NCBI RefSeq assembly: GCF_009176645.1
Contig: NZ_AP019007.1
Location: 3,782,001-3,846,000, forward strand
Reading direction: 5' to 3'
DNA length: 64,000 nt
DNA from: Enterobacter oligotrophicus
GTDB lineage: Bacteria; Pseudomonadota; Gammaproteobacteria; Enterobacterales; Enterobacteriaceae
Shown here: piece by piece, positions 1-8,312 of the stretch
Layout: each line of letters opens with the position of its first letter
Position numbering within the stretch: position 1 is the stretch's first letter
Translations under genes and position numbers: made by a program
The notes under the pieces: generated by a model
Database searches by the model: none
Told to the model about the DNA's origin: nothing
What the model saw: the letters and a program-made list of their open reading frames with translations, nothing else

Positions 1-396
1 TATGACTTCAGCGCGCTGTTTCTGGGCCCGATGGCACCCCTGGCTGCACCTTATGCCTCGGTTTACCTTGACGATGAGCCGCTGTTGATGGGGGCCACAA
101 CCCTTGGCGTCCGTGAGTTTTTGCACAGTGTTGGGCTTTTCGTCAGCGAAGAAAACCGTATTCCGGATGACCATATCAGTTTTGAGCTGGAACTGGTCGT
201 GATGCTCTCCGCCTGTGCCCGGAAATCACCGCAGTACCACGATGCGCTTAACCGATTTGTATGTGGCCATCTTGAATTATGGCTGCCCGCATTTATCGAG
301 AAAATAAACAATAACGCGAAAACATCTGCAATTAAACATATCGCATTGCTATTGACTAATTGGTTTGATGAATTAAAAGCGAGAGTAATATTATGA
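1..396 (+). CDS. TorD/DmsD-family maturation chaperone, C-terminal part (5' end outside window)
   Basis: The reading frame is open from base 1, before the first ATG at 31, so the gene begins left of the window and only about 131 C-terminal residues are seen. The family is cytoplasmic chaperones that bind the Tat signal of molybdoenzymes and hold the apoprotein for cofactor insertion. Visible support is an all-helical composition, a loop with several prolines near the left edge (LGPMAPLAAPYASVY) and a CGHLELWLPAF segment resembling the conserved H-x3-W-x3-F stretch of TorD proteins. Its stop overlaps the start of the catalytic-subunit gene (ATGA), which implies translational coupling and a dedicated client. 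Family assignment rests on motif resemblance and context; the exact subfamily is not decided. Confidence 0.75.
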   Translation, partial: YDFSALFLGPMAPLAAPYASVYLDDEPLLMGATTLGVREFLHSVGLFVSEENRIPDDHISFELELVVMLSACARKSPQYHDALNRFVCGHLELWLPAFIEKINNNAKTSAIKHIALLLTNWFDELKARVIL

Positions 397-2669
397 GCAA
401 TGATACTGGACAACTGAACAGACGCTCCTTTTTAAAAGGTCTGATTGCGTTGGGTGCAGTTGCCGCGTTACCGGGTGGATTACTCTCCTCCCGCTGCGCG
501 CTGGCGCAACCGCCCATTCCGTTTAACCCAAAAACCTACAAAATTTTCCGTAACGCCTGTCCGCGTAACTGCTACGACACCTGCAGCTTAAAGACCTGGG
601 TGAAAGATGACGTTATCACCTTCGTTGACGGGGCTAGCGAATCGACCTACACCCACGGCGCGCCTTGCGTGAAAGGGCTGACCTATCCGCGTCGCGTTTA
701 CTCCCCGGATCGTATCAAGTACCCGATGATTCAGGATGGACGTGGCAGCGGCAAATGGCGTCGCGTCTCGTGGGATGAAGCCATGCAGAAGATAGCCAGC
801 AAGATGCTGGAGATCAAAAAGAAAGACGGTTCCATGCTTGGTCTCGCGCTGTCGAAATACTCCGGTAACCTCGGCGTAATGAGTTATGCCGTTGAGGGGA
901 TGATGTCCTCTCTGGGCTACACCACGCGCTTTGCGGGTACGCCATGCTGGCCTGCGGGGATCGACGCACAGCATTACGACATGGGTGACATGTGGTGTAA
1001 CGACCCGGAAGACATGGTGAAAGCCAAATACATCATTCTCTGGGGGGCGAACCCGGCGTGGTGCTCCATGCACTCCATGAAGTACATCTACCAGGCGCGT
1101 GAGAAAGGGGCGAAGGTGGTGGTGATTGACCCACTGTTCTCGCAAACTGCCGCAAAAGCCGATCTCTATCTGCGCGTTCGCCCAGGTTCTGACGGTGCGC
1201 TGGCGCTGGGCATGGCGCGCCATTTGCTGGATATTGGCCGCGTCGATCAGGATTTTGTAAACAACTTTGCTCACGGTTACCCGGAGTTTGAGCAATATCT
1301 GCGTAATAACATTACGGTGGAGTGGGCGTCTGAGATCTGTGGTCTTTCCGCCGATGTGATTCGTCAACTGGCAGAAGAATTTACCGCCGTGAAGCCTGCC
1401 ACCGTCTGGATTGGTTATGGCATGCAGCGCCACGTTAACGGTGGCGCGAATGTGCGCGCAATTGATGCATTTGTCGCCATGACCGGCAACATCGGTGTGG
1501 AAGGGGGCGGCGCTCGCTACGGTCACTTGCAGACCTGGGGCTACAACTATCACGCGATGACGCAGAAGCCACCTGAGGGATCTGTGGGCATGGAGGGGGC
1601 GGGTGGCCCGGTGGGCGAGTTCGTCAGCGACAGCGGCGAAAAGCGCCAGTACGCCGACCGTGCGCTGAACCTGAACCAGACCGCGCAGAGCATTCTGGAC
1701 GCTAACGATCCGCCAATCCGTATGCTGTGGGTCGCCTGTAAGAACCCGTTCGCACAGGACTTCGACCGTAACAAAATGGAAAAGGCCTTCAGCAAGCTGG
1801 AGATGGTGGTGTGTGTCGATCAGTTCTTTAACGAGACGGTACAACACGCGGACATCGTACTGCCGGTGACCACCACCTTTGAGCACTGGGATCTCTCATC
1901 GTCGTACTGGCACTACTGGCTCTCGATAAACGAACCGGCGATCAAGCCAATGTACGAGTGCAAGAGCGATCTCGATATTGCCGTACTGCTCTCCCGCACC
2001 ATCAACAAACTGGAACCGGGTTCCTGTACTTTCCCGCAAGAGATTGACCAGAAAAAATGGCTGGATCTTGAGTTCAACGACGGTATGGCGAAGCAGTTTG
2101 GTATCCGCTCATGGGACGAACTGCTCGACGGCCCGGCGAAAGCCAAAATGGTCAGCACCGCAGCCTGGCACGATCGCAAATTCAAAACGCCGTCAGGTAA
2201 GTACGAATTCCTCTCCTCACGGTGTGAAGAGAACGGCCACAAAGCGTTGCCGGAATATAAACCCGCCGCCGAGGGAGAACTGCCGTTCCATCTCTTTACG
2301 CCGCACCTTCAGTATGGTCTTCACTCCCAGTTCGTGAACCTCGACTGGATGCAGGTGTTCTGGCCAGAACCATTTGTTTATATCCACCCGGTGGCGGCGG
2401 CGAAGAAGGGCATTCGCGAGCTGGCGAAAGTGCGGGTATTTAACGATGCCGGTGACGTGGAGCTGCGCGCAAAAATCACCACCAACGTGCCGGAAGATTT
2501 CCTGGTGATGTATGAATCCTGGTTTAACAAGCTGAAGTACAACGTGCAGAACGTGGTGAAAGATACGCCAGCGGATATGGGCAAAATGGCGACCGGTGCG
2601 CCGGGTGCTGCAATCCACAGTCAGTTTGTCGACATTGTCCTCATTGCGAATGAAGGAGTTGAAGCATGA
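393..2669 (+). CDS. Tat-exported molybdopterin oxidoreductase, DMSO reductase family, catalytic subunit
   Basis: 758 residues. The N-terminus carries a twin-arginine signal (NRRSFLKG, residues 9-16, then a hydrophobic stretch), so the enzyme should be folded in the cytoplasm and exported to the periplasmic face. Cys56, Cys60, Cys64 and Cys92 form the C-x3-C-x3-C-x27-C pattern of the N-terminal 4Fe-4S cluster. The rest matches the bis-MGD family (ILWGANPAW, VVVIDPLFSQTAAKADLYLRVRPGSD region, HADIVLPVTTTFEHWD, C-terminal molydopterin-dinucleotide-binding domain). The residue aligned with the Mo ligand seems to be Cys185 in TPCWPAG, whereas DmsA uses Ser. Substrate is therefore open: DMSO-like, thiosulfate or other S/N/Se oxyanion. 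Its length equals that I recall for PhsA, but the anchor subunit is DmsC-like. The operon order (chaperone, A, B, C) supports a quinol-linked anaerobic reductase. Confidence 0.85.
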   Translation: MSNDTGQLNRRSFLKGLIALGAVAALPGGLLSSRCALAQPPIPFNPKTYKIFRNACPRNCYDTCSLKTWVKDDVITFVDGASESTYTHGAPCVKGLTYPRRVYSPDRIKYPMIQDGRGSGKWRRVSWDEAMQKIASKMLEIKKKDGSMLGLALSKYSGNLGVMSYAVEGMMSSLGYTTRFAGTPCWPAGIDAQHYDMGDMWCNDPEDMVKAKYIILWGANPAWCSMHSMKYIYQAREKGAKVVVIDPLFSQTAAKADLYLRVRPGSDGALALGMARHLLDIGRVDQDFVNNFAHGYPEFEQYLRNNITVEWASEICGLSADVIRQLAEEFTAVKPATVWIGYGMQRHVNGGANVRAIDAFVAMTGNIGVEGGGARYGHLQTWGYNYHAMTQKPPEGSVGMEGAGGPVGEFVSDSGEKRQYADRALNLNQTAQSILDANDPPIRMLWVACKNPFAQDFDRNKMEKAFSKLEMVVCVDQFFNETVQHADIVLPVTTTFEHWDLSSSYWHYWLSINEPAIKPMYECKSDLDIAVLLSRTINKLEPGSCTFPQEIDQKKWLDLEFNDGMAKQFGIRSWDELLDGPAKAKMVSTAAWHDRKFKTPSGKYEFLSSRCEENGHKALPEYKPAAEGELPFHLFTPHLQYGLHSQFVNLDWMQVFWPEPFVYIHPVAAAKKGIRELAKVRVFNDAGDVELRAKITTNVPEDFLVMYESWFNKLKYNVQNVVKDTPADMGKMATGAPGAAIHSQFVDIVLIANEGVEA

Positions 2670-3223
2670 GACGCGCATTTTTAGTGAACAGTGATAAGTG
2701 CATCGGCTGCCGTGGATGCGCAATGGCCTGTAAGAGCTTTAACCAGCTGGAGCCGGATCGTTTCTGGCGTTATGTCTATCCGCTGGATAAAGAGATTTAC
2801 CCGCATGAGGAGCGTGCGTTCTTCTCGCTGGCCTGTAACCACTGCGAAAATCCGGCTTGTCTGGCGGCCTGTCCGGTGGAAGCCTACACCAAACGCGATG
2901 ATGGTGTGGTGGTACATAACCCGGAACGCTGCATTGGCTGTAAAAACTGTATCCGTAACTGCCCGTATGGCGCACCGCGCTTTAACGAAGAGACGCAAAA
3001 GGCTGAAAAATGCAGCATGTGTTATGAGCGTCTGGATGTGGGGATGGCACCTGCCTGCGTCAACGCCTGTCCGGTAGGTGCGCTGACGATTATCGACCTG
3101 GATGCCGATCCGCTGCCAAACAATGCGGTGCAATATCCGCCGGGCTTCCCGAAAATGCCGCAGTTGAATCCGGGCACTCGCTTTATTCTTGCGCGTCAGC
3201 CAAAACAGCCGGGGGATAAATAA
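2666..3223 (+). CDS. 4Fe-4S electron-transfer subunit (DmsB/PhsB-like)
   Basis: 185 residues with four cysteine groups typical of the four-cluster ferredoxin subunits: CIGCRGCAMAC near residue 12, CNHCENPACLAACP, CIGCKNCIRNCP, and CSMCYERLDV with CVNACP towards the end. It would pass electrons from the membrane subunit to the molybdenum subunit on the periplasmic side, travelling with the Tat-exported partner since it has no signal of its own. The start overlaps the stop of the catalytic gene (ATGA) and the next gene follows at once, so the three are one transcript. DmsB and PhsB share this pattern and cannot be told apart by eye. Confidence 0.88.
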   Translation: MRRAFLVNSDKCIGCRGCAMACKSFNQLEPDRFWRYVYPLDKEIYPHEERAFFSLACNHCENPACLAACPVEAYTKRDDGVVVHNPERCIGCKNCIRNCPYGAPRFNEETQKAEKCSMCYERLDVGMAPACVNACPVGALTIIDLDADPLPNNAVQYPPGFPKMPQLNPGTRFILARQPKQPGDK

Positions 3224-3990
3224 TGGAAAAGTACGAACTGCCACTCGTTATTTTTACCGTGCTGAGCCAGATGTCCGTCGGCATGACGCTGCTGCTGACC
3301 TGGCGCACGCTGCGCGGTGAGATTCAGGGAAATCGTCTCTACTGGCTGATTACGGGCCTGATCCTGGGCGTGGCGTCTGTTGCGGCGATACTGCATCTGG
3401 CGCACCCGGAGCACGCCTACAATGCGCTGATCAACCTGAAGCACGCCTGGCTGAGCCGTGAAATCCTGGGCGCGACGCTTTATGGCGGCACGATTGGGCT
3501 GGCCTTCCTGACCAAAGGGAATAAAGGCGCTGCGCTGCTGGCCTCCTTGTTTGGGGTTCTGCTGGTGGTGGTGCAGGGGATGACCTATGCAGCCCCTGCG
3601 ATGCAGGCTATAGCGAATGGCATCACCATGATTCTGTTCTTCGCCACCGTCTGGGTTATGGGCTGTGCAGCCACGCCGCTGCTTGGGCTGAAATCCTCCG
3701 GCGCTGCGCTGCGTTCAGGTGTTGTGGTTTTGATGGCGCTACTGATTGCCGCTCCACTTATCTGGCTGAGCGGTGGCACGATCATGAAAATGACCGCTCA
3801 GGCATGGCTAAGTTCACCCCTCTACCTGGGAAGCCTGCTGTGCTGTGCCATTGGATGCGTATTAACGCTGACGCGCCAGCCGATGCAGAAGGCCGTGTTC
3901 GTGATCCTGCTGGTGGGTGTGGCGCTCAGTCGTCTGACCTTCTTCGGCGATACGATCAGCACAATCGTCAATATTGGTCATCTGTACTGA
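3223..3990 (+). CDS. Membrane anchor subunit of the molybdoenzyme, DmsC-like
   Basis: 255 residues, almost entirely hydrophobic, with about eight predicted membrane helices. A loop reading HLAHPEHAYNALINLKHAWLSRE resembles the quinol-site region of DmsC (His, conserved Asn and SW/WLSREI). The DmsC (NrfD-type) anchors oxidise menaquinol without haem, unlike PhsC, a cytochrome b. It starts at the last base of the preceding stop codon and is the last gene of the operon, followed by a strong terminator. This anchor type is the best argument for a DMSO-reductase-like rather than thiosulfate-reductase complex. Confidence 0.82.
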   Translation: MEKYELPLVIFTVLSQMSVGMTLLLTWRTLRGEIQGNRLYWLITGLILGVASVAAILHLAHPEHAYNALINLKHAWLSREILGATLYGGTIGLAFLTKGNKGAALLASLFGVLLVVVQGMTYAAPAMQAIANGITMILFFATVWVMGCAATPLLGLKSSGAALRSGVVVLMALLIAAPLIWLSGGTIMKMTAQAWLSSPLYLGSLLCCAIGCVLTLTRQPMQKAVFVILLVGVALSRLTFFGDTISTIVNIGHLY

Positions 3991-3994
3991 TAAG

Positions 3995-4021
3995 AAAAAC
4001 CCCGCTAAGGCGGGGTTTTTT
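3995..4021. terminator. Bidirectional intrinsic terminator
   Basis: Perfect 11-bp stem AAAAACCCCGC / GCGGGGTTTTT with a TAAG loop, with A and T runs on both sides. It lies between the convergent molybdoenzyme operon and uspG and can serve both. Confidence 0.9.
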
Positions 4022-4033
4022 GTGGGTGACTGA

Positions 4034-4462
4034 TTACCTGACCACCATCACCGGAATATGGGTGTGGCGGATCACACTGGATGCGTTCGATCCCAGCAGG
4101 TGTGTCGTAATGGATGGATTACGTGAACCGATCACCACCACGTCCGCTTTCAGTTCCCCCGCCAGTTCGTTAACGGCATCACGCACGCTGCCGAATCTGA
4201 CATGGGTTTTGATACGTGAAGGGTCGATGCTGAAGTGTTCAACCATGGTCTGTAAACGCGTTTCGGCTTCGTGCTGCAGATGCTCTTCGAAGCGACGCAC
4301 ATCGGCGGCAAAACGGTGGAGACTCAAACTGGCGGAGCCTGGTAAAACGTGTAAAAGATGAATAATCCCGTCCTGCTGAGCAAGGAACTCCGCGTGGCGA
4401 ACGGCCTTATCGCTCAGCGCCATCTCGAAAACATCAACCGGCATAATGATTGTCTTATACAT
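4034..4462 (-). CDS. uspG: Universal stress protein UspG
   Basis: 142 residues from the ATG at 4462, which is preceded by AAGGAG at good spacing; an upstream in-frame ATG at 4507 has no such site. The sequence matches what I know of E. coli UspG (YbdQ), starting [20 protein letters not shown], with the nucleotide-binding loop [22 protein letters not shown] near the C-terminus (G-x2-G-x9-G(S/T) type). Family role: small ATP-binding stress protein of the UspA fold, reported to be adenylylated/autophosphorylated. In E. coli it lies between ahpF and ybdR; here the molybdoenzyme operon is on its left. Confidence 0.95.
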   Translation of the reverse strand: MYKTIIMPVDVFEMALSDKAVRHAEFLAQQDGIIHLLHVLPGSASLSLHRFAADVRRFEEHLQHEAETRLQTMVEHFSIDPSRIKTHVRFGSVRDAVNELAGELKADVVVIGSRNPSITTHLLGSNASSVIRHTHIPVMVVR

Positions 4463-4643
4463 ACCCGTTTCTCCTTGTTTATAAACGCTGAAATCATTCA
4501 AACACAAAATAACAGGGGTTTCTGTAACCGCTGCGGCACTTTTTTATTTCGCCAGGATAAATCTCAAAACGCCCCTATTTCAGGGCAGACCTTCAGAGGT
4601 AGCTACCCTTTTATAAACGTATCCACATCCCTTCGGAGGTCGT

Positions 4644-5882
4644 ATGAAAGCACTTACGTACCACGGTCCGCACCATGTTCGTGTCGATAATGTCCCTGAT
4701 CCTGTCATTGAACAGCCTGACGATATCATCCTGCGGGTGACGGCAACGGCGATCTGCGGCTCCGATTTGCATCTCTATCGCGGAAAGATCCCTAAGGTTC
4801 AGCATGGCGATATTTTTGGTCATGAATTCATGGGCGAAGTGGTGGAGAGCGGAAAGGAGGTGAAGGATTTGCAGAAAGGGGACCGCGTGGTGATCCCTTT
4901 TGTCATTGCCTGCGGTGACTGCTTCTTTTGCCGACTGCAACAATATGCCGCTTGTGAAAAAACCAACGCCGGGCAGGGCGCGGCGCTGAACAAAAAGCAG
5001 ATCCCGGCTCCGGCTGCGTTGTTTGGTTACAGCCATCTTTACGGCGGGGTGCCCGGCGGGCAGGCGGAATATGTCCGCGTGCCAAAAGGCAACGTCGGGC
5101 CTTTCAAAGTGCCGCAACTGCTATCAGATGATAAGGCGCTTTTCCTGTCTGATATTTTACCTACCGCCTGGCAGGCGGCCAAAAATGCGCAGATCGAAAA
5201 AGGCTCAAGCGTGGCCGTGTTTGGGGCGGGACCAGTAGGCTTACTGACCATCGCCTGCGCACGCCTGTTAGGGGCAGAACAGATCTTTGTCATTGACCAT
5301 CATCCATACCGGCTGCGGTTTGCGCAGGAGCGATATGGCGCGATCCCCATTAACTTTGATGATGATAACGATGCGGCAGAAAAAATCATTGAGCAGACAG
5401 CCGGACAGCGTGGCGTGGATGCGGTTATTGATGCCGTCGGGTTTGAGGCAAAAGGCAGCACCACGGAAACCATTCTGAGCAATCTTAAAATTGAGGGCAG
5501 CAGCGGTAAAGCGCTGCGCCAGTGTATTGCTGCCGTCAGACGTGGCGGTGTTGTAAGCGTGCCGGGCGTCTATGCCGGGTTTATTCATGGCTTCCTGTTT
5601 GGCGATGCATTCGATAAAGGACTGAGCTTTAAGATGGGGCAGACCCACGTTCATGCATGGCTGGGGGAACTGTTGCCGCTGATTGAACAAGGTCTGCTTA
5701 CGCCGGAAGAGATCGTTACGCATTACCTGCCGCTTGAGGACGCAGAGCGCGCCTACGCGATCTTTGAAAAGCGGGAAGAGGAGTGCCGCAAGGTGATCCT
5801 TGTGCCCGGCGCGGACACGCCCGAAGCGGCACAGCAGAAGGTAAAAGGCCTGGTGAATGCGTTTCCGGGTGGCGTTGTGTGA
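4644..5882 (+). CDS. ybdR: Zinc-dependent alcohol dehydrogenase-like oxidoreductase YbdR
   Basis: 412 residues, same length as E. coli YbdR. Medium-chain dehydrogenase signs are clear: catalytic zinc ligands in [11 protein letters not shown] and GHEFMGEV (Cys, His, Glu), the structural zinc loop [15 protein letters not shown], and a Rossmann GAGPVGLLT segment followed by an acidic residue (DHHPYR), consistent with NAD(H). An inserted stretch rich in Gly/Ala and a long interdomain segment place it with the formaldehyde-dismutase/glutathione-independent formaldehyde dehydrogenase branch. The physiological substrate is unknown to me. A ribosome site CGGAGG lies just before the ATG. Conserved position between uspG and rnk. 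Confidence 0.93.
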   Translation: MKALTYHGPHHVRVDNVPDPVIEQPDDIILRVTATAICGSDLHLYRGKIPKVQHGDIFGHEFMGEVVESGKEVKDLQKGDRVVIPFVIACGDCFFCRLQQYAACEKTNAGQGAALNKKQIPAPAALFGYSHLYGGVPGGQAEYVRVPKGNVGPFKVPQLLSDDKALFLSDILPTAWQAAKNAQIEKGSSVAVFGAGPVGLLTIACARLLGAEQIFVIDHHPYRLRFAQERYGAIPINFDDDNDAAEKIIEQTAGQRGVDAVIDAVGFEAKGSTTETILSNLKIEGSSGKALRQCIAAVRRGGVVSVPGVYAGFIHGFLFGDAFDKGLSFKMGQTHVHAWLGELLPLIEQGLLTPEEIVTHYLPLEDAERAYAIFEKREEECRKVILVPGADTPEAAQQKVKGLVNAFPGGVV

Positions 5883-5890
5883 GGGGGCGC

Positions 5891-5980
5891 TTACCAGTGG
5901 CGTTCAAGATAAAGGACTGCCGTGACGAGGATCGCCATAAAGATGAGAAAAAACAGCGTGATATACACTATATCACTCAT
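5891..5980 (-). CDS. Possible 29-residue single-span membrane protein
   Basis: Reads MSDIVYITLFFLIFMAIL then VTAVLYLERHW and a TAA stop: one uninterrupted hydrophobic helix of about 20 residues with a short acidic N-end and a charged aromatic C-end, the typical shape of a small enteric inner-membrane protein. The upstream sequence has only a weak ribosome site (GTGGGA about 8 bases before the ATG). It lies between convergent ybdR and rnk, on the rnk strand, separated from rnk by a hairpin. I do not recognise it. It could be chance, but hydrophobic composition, stop position and space between genes argue for a real gene. Confidence 0.4.
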   Translation of the reverse strand: MSDIVYITLFFLIFMAILVTAVLYLERHW

Positions 5981-6064
5981 GAGGGTTCCCACGGCATTAA
6001 AACAGATTAAGCGTGGATGACGCCGATTTTTCGCGATATAGGAAAATCAGGTGAAATCGCGGAA

Positions 6065-6086
6065 AGAGGATGCATCAGCATCCTCT
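6065..6086 (-). terminator. Hairpin downstream of rnk, probable terminator
   Basis: Perfect 9-bp stem AGAGGATGC / GCATCCTCT with an ATCA loop just past the rnk stop codon; followed on the minus strand only by TTTCC, so the T tract is weak. Confidence 0.5.
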
Positions 6087-6119
6087 GTGCAAAGCGAACA
6101 GGCGCTTGTTCAGATGGGA

Positions 6120-6530
6120 TTAACGCAGGTAATCACCGGCCGCTTCTGGCTGGTAGAGAAGCGCCAGCACTTCAAGATGGGCAGAGGCCCCGCCGGGTAA
6201 TTCCCAGTGGATGGTGTCGCCGGTACGCAATCCAAGCAGTGCAGCGCCGACAGGTGCCAGAACGGAAAGCTGGCTGCTGCTGTCGGTCATCTGCGCCGGG
6301 TAGACCAGCGTCCGGGTCAACTCTTCGCCCGTTGTCAGGTTGCGGAATTTGACCTGGCTGTTCATGGTTACCACATCATGTGGCATTGACTCAGGCGTAC
6401 ACATCTGCGCCCGGTCAAGCTCCTCATTCAGCGCGTCGGCCACCGGAAGTGAGGCGAATTCTGGCTTTTCCAGAAGTCTGTCGATACGTTCTGCGTCGAG
6501 TTCATTAATGATAATTGTGGGTCTGGACAT
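6120..6530 (-). CDS. rnk: Regulator of nucleoside diphosphate kinase, Rnk
   Basis: 136 residues starting [20 protein letters not shown]. Rnk has a short N-terminal coiled coil and a C-terminal FKBP-like domain related to GreA/GreB; here the C-terminal half ([25 protein letters not shown]) shows that fold's GLxxGDxI signature. It binds RNA polymerase in the secondary channel region like Gre factors and was found through its effect on Ndk levels. Length equals the E. coli protein. In E. coli rna lies next upstream; here an 8-kb block intervenes. Confidence 0.95.
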   Translation of the reverse strand: MSRPTIIINELDAERIDRLLEKPEFASLPVADALNEELDRAQMCTPESMPHDVVTMNSQVKFRNLTTGEELTRTLVYPAQMTDSSSQLSVLAPVGAALLGLRTGDTIHWELPGGASAHLEVLALLYQPEAAGDYLR

Positions 6531-6583
6531 TTATTACTCCATGTCGTTAATGCTGCGTGTAACGCAGAAACCAATCCAAAAGA

Positions 6584-6612
6584 AAACCCTCGCCGTCTGG
6601 CAGCGAGGGTTT
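6584..6612 (-). terminator. Intrinsic terminator reading leftward, upstream of rnk
   Basis: Stem AAACCCTCGC / GCGAGGGTTT with a 9-base loop; the T-rich side (TTTTCTTTT) is on the minus strand. It would stop leftward transcripts entering rnk. In the ancestral order rna lay upstream of rnk on this strand, so the hairpin may be a relic of that junction. It sits in the 303-bp gap before the flavin reductase gene. Confidence 0.6.
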
Positions 6613-6650
6613 AACTCTCCCGATGATACTGGCTGAGCACACAAGTTTGA

Positions 6651-6666
6651 AGTGATGAACGTCACA
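6651..6666. promoter_or_regulatory. Candidate CRP-binding site
   Basis: AGTGA-N6-TCACA matches 9 of 10 positions of the CRP core TGTGA-N6-TCACA. It lies in the divergent region, 121 bp from rnk and 167 bp upstream of the flavin reductase-ypdC pair. Sequence match only. Confidence 0.4.
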
Positions 6667-6832
6667 TTCACAGGTCATATGAATTTTTGGCTAAAAACGT
6701 GATCCTTCGCCAATCTGCATTATCCTTTTTTATTCGTTCCTGATTTCTGACGGATTGCGTTACGCTGATCGTCCTGAACCAGGGCGATGAGCGAAGCGTC
6801 ATTCGTATCTGCCCCACCAGTGAGAGAGCAAC

Positions 6833-7453
6833 ATGTACTTTTATCAACCATCTCAGGGGCACGGCCTGCCGCATGACCCGCTGAATGCCATTATTGGCCC
6901 ACGTCCTATCGGCTGGATCGCTTCTTGCGATAAGGCCGGTCAGCTGAATCTCGCGCCGTATAGCTTCTTTAACTGCTTCAACTACCGTCCGCCGATTATC
7001 GGTTTTTCCAGTAATGGCTGGAAAGACAGCGTGCGTAACATTGTCGAGACGGGGGAGTTTGTCTGGAACCTGGCGACGCGCGATTTGGCAGAGGCGATGA
7101 ATGAGACCTCTGCCACGCTTCCCCACGGTGAAGATGAATTTGCCTTTGCAGGGCTGACCCCTGCTGCGAGCCAGCTTGTGAAAGCGCCTCGGGTGGCGGA
7201 AAGTCCGGTGAACTTTGAATGCCGCCTGTCGCAATGTATTCAACTGACGGGGGCAGATGGAACGCCGGTTGACACCTGGCTGGTACTCGGAGAGGTTGTT
7301 GGCATTCATATCGCTGAACGGCTACTGGAAGAGGGCATTTACCAGACCGCGAAAGCACAGCCTGTACTGCGTGCAGGCGGGCCAACGGCCTACTATTCCA
7401 TCAGCGATACACATCGCTTTGATCTGGTACGGCCGGATGCGCGCAGGGGGTAA
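6833..7453 (+). CDS. Flavin reductase family protein (FMN-binding split barrel)
   Basis: 206 residues. N-terminal half contains the flavin reductase-like pattern: NAIIGPRPIGWIAS, LNLAPYSFFNCFNYRPPIIGFSSN and DSVRNIVETGEFVWNLA, as in the DIM6/NTAB family that binds FMN as a dimer. Members serve as flavin reductases or as small oxidoreductases of unknown substrate; this one cannot be specified further. The stop lies one base before the start of the ypdC-like regulator, so the two are co-transcribed. I do not recall a flavin reductase beside ypdC in E. coli, so the pairing is a local feature. Confidence 0.85.
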   Translation: MYFYQPSQGHGLPHDPLNAIIGPRPIGWIASCDKAGQLNLAPYSFFNCFNYRPPIIGFSSNGWKDSVRNIVETGEFVWNLATRDLAEAMNETSATLPHGEDEFAFAGLTPAASQLVKAPRVAESPVNFECRLSQCIQLTGADGTPVDTWLVLGEVVGIHIAERLLEEGIYQTAKAQPVLRAGGPTAYYSISDTHRFDLVRPDARRG

Positions 7454-7454
7454 T

Positions 7455-8309
7455 ATGCTCGACAACACCTTGCCTGCCGATCAACAGTTTTTTGCCGACC
7501 TGTTCAGCGGGCTGGTGCTTAATCAACAGCAACTGGGGCGGGTCTGGTTTGCCCATTCTCCGGCCTCAATCCCCACGGGAAGCGTGAAGGTTGAATGGCC
7601 GCGGCTCGACGTGGTGTTGCGCGGTGAGTATGGCAACTCGCTTATCCCGGAACAAAAGGCGATCCGCCAGGGCGAAATGGTGTTTATTCCTGCCCATGCG
7701 GCCAATGTGCCGATGTTTGAAAAGCCGGTGATGCTGCTCAGTATCACCTTTGCTCCGTCCTGGCTTGGGCTGGTGTTTCAGGATGCCCGTAGCGGGAAGC
7801 CCGTTGCTCCGCAGCGCAAAGTGGAACTGCCACATCCGGAAAGAGGGGAATGCGCAGCAATGTTGATGGCGCTCACGTATCTGAGCGCGTCGCCACAGGA
7901 TCAGGCTATCATTCAGCCACTGGTGCTCAGCCTGTTGCACTGGTGTCGAAAGGTGGCCTCGATGCTGCCTGAACCGGGGCTGTCGAGAGGGGATTTTCTC
8001 TATCAAAGCGTCTGTCAGTGGGTGCAAATGCATTACGCGTCACCCGTCTCGCGTGAGAGCGTTGCTGCGCTGTTTAATATTTCCCCGAACCATCTGTCGC
8101 GCCTGTTTTCGCAGCAGGGCACCATGAGCTTTGTGGATTATGTTCGCTGGGTGCGAATGGGAAAAGCGCGTACTATTCTGCAGAAATACCACCTGCCGGT
8201 GGGGGAAGTGGCGAAGCGTTGTGGTTATCCTGACAGCGACTATTTCAGCCGACTGTTTCGGCGTCAGTTTGGCCTGACGCCGGGGGAGTATCGCGCGCGT
8301 TTTCAGTAG
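7455..8309 (+). CDS. ypdC: AraC-family transcriptional regulator, YpdC-like
   Basis: 284 residues from the ATG at 7455, which has a GGGGG ribosome site; longer readings would overlap the flavin reductase gene. The N-terminal part is a cupin-like sensor (PSWLGLVF, EKPVMLLSITFAP), the C-terminal ~100 residues hold two helix-turn-helix motifs, the second with the AraC signature (VGEVAKRCGYPDSDYFSRLFRRQFGLTPGEYR region, residues about 250-283). E. coli YpdC is 285 residues and lies beside the same fry-ypd operon in convergent orientation, so the name is by length, family and context. It ends 3 bp from the end of fryA. Likely regulator of the facing operon, not shown. Confidence 0.82.
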   Translation: MLDNTLPADQQFFADLFSGLVLNQQQLGRVWFAHSPASIPTGSVKVEWPRLDVVLRGEYGNSLIPEQKAIRQGEMVFIPAHAANVPMFEKPVMLLSITFAPSWLGLVFQDARSGKPVAPQRKVELPHPERGECAAMLMALTYLSASPQDQAIIQPLVLSLLHWCRKVASMLPEPGLSRGDFLYQSVCQWVQMHYASPVSRESVAALFNISPNHLSRLFSQQGTMSFVDYVRWVRMGKARTILQKYHLPVGEVAKRCGYPDSDYFSRLFRRQFGLTPGEYRARFQ

Positions 8310-8312
8310 CGA

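Noticed and set aside
588..1886. 432-codon open frame opposite the molybdoenzyme gene
   Set aside because: Antisense shadow of a gene with clear cofactor motifs.
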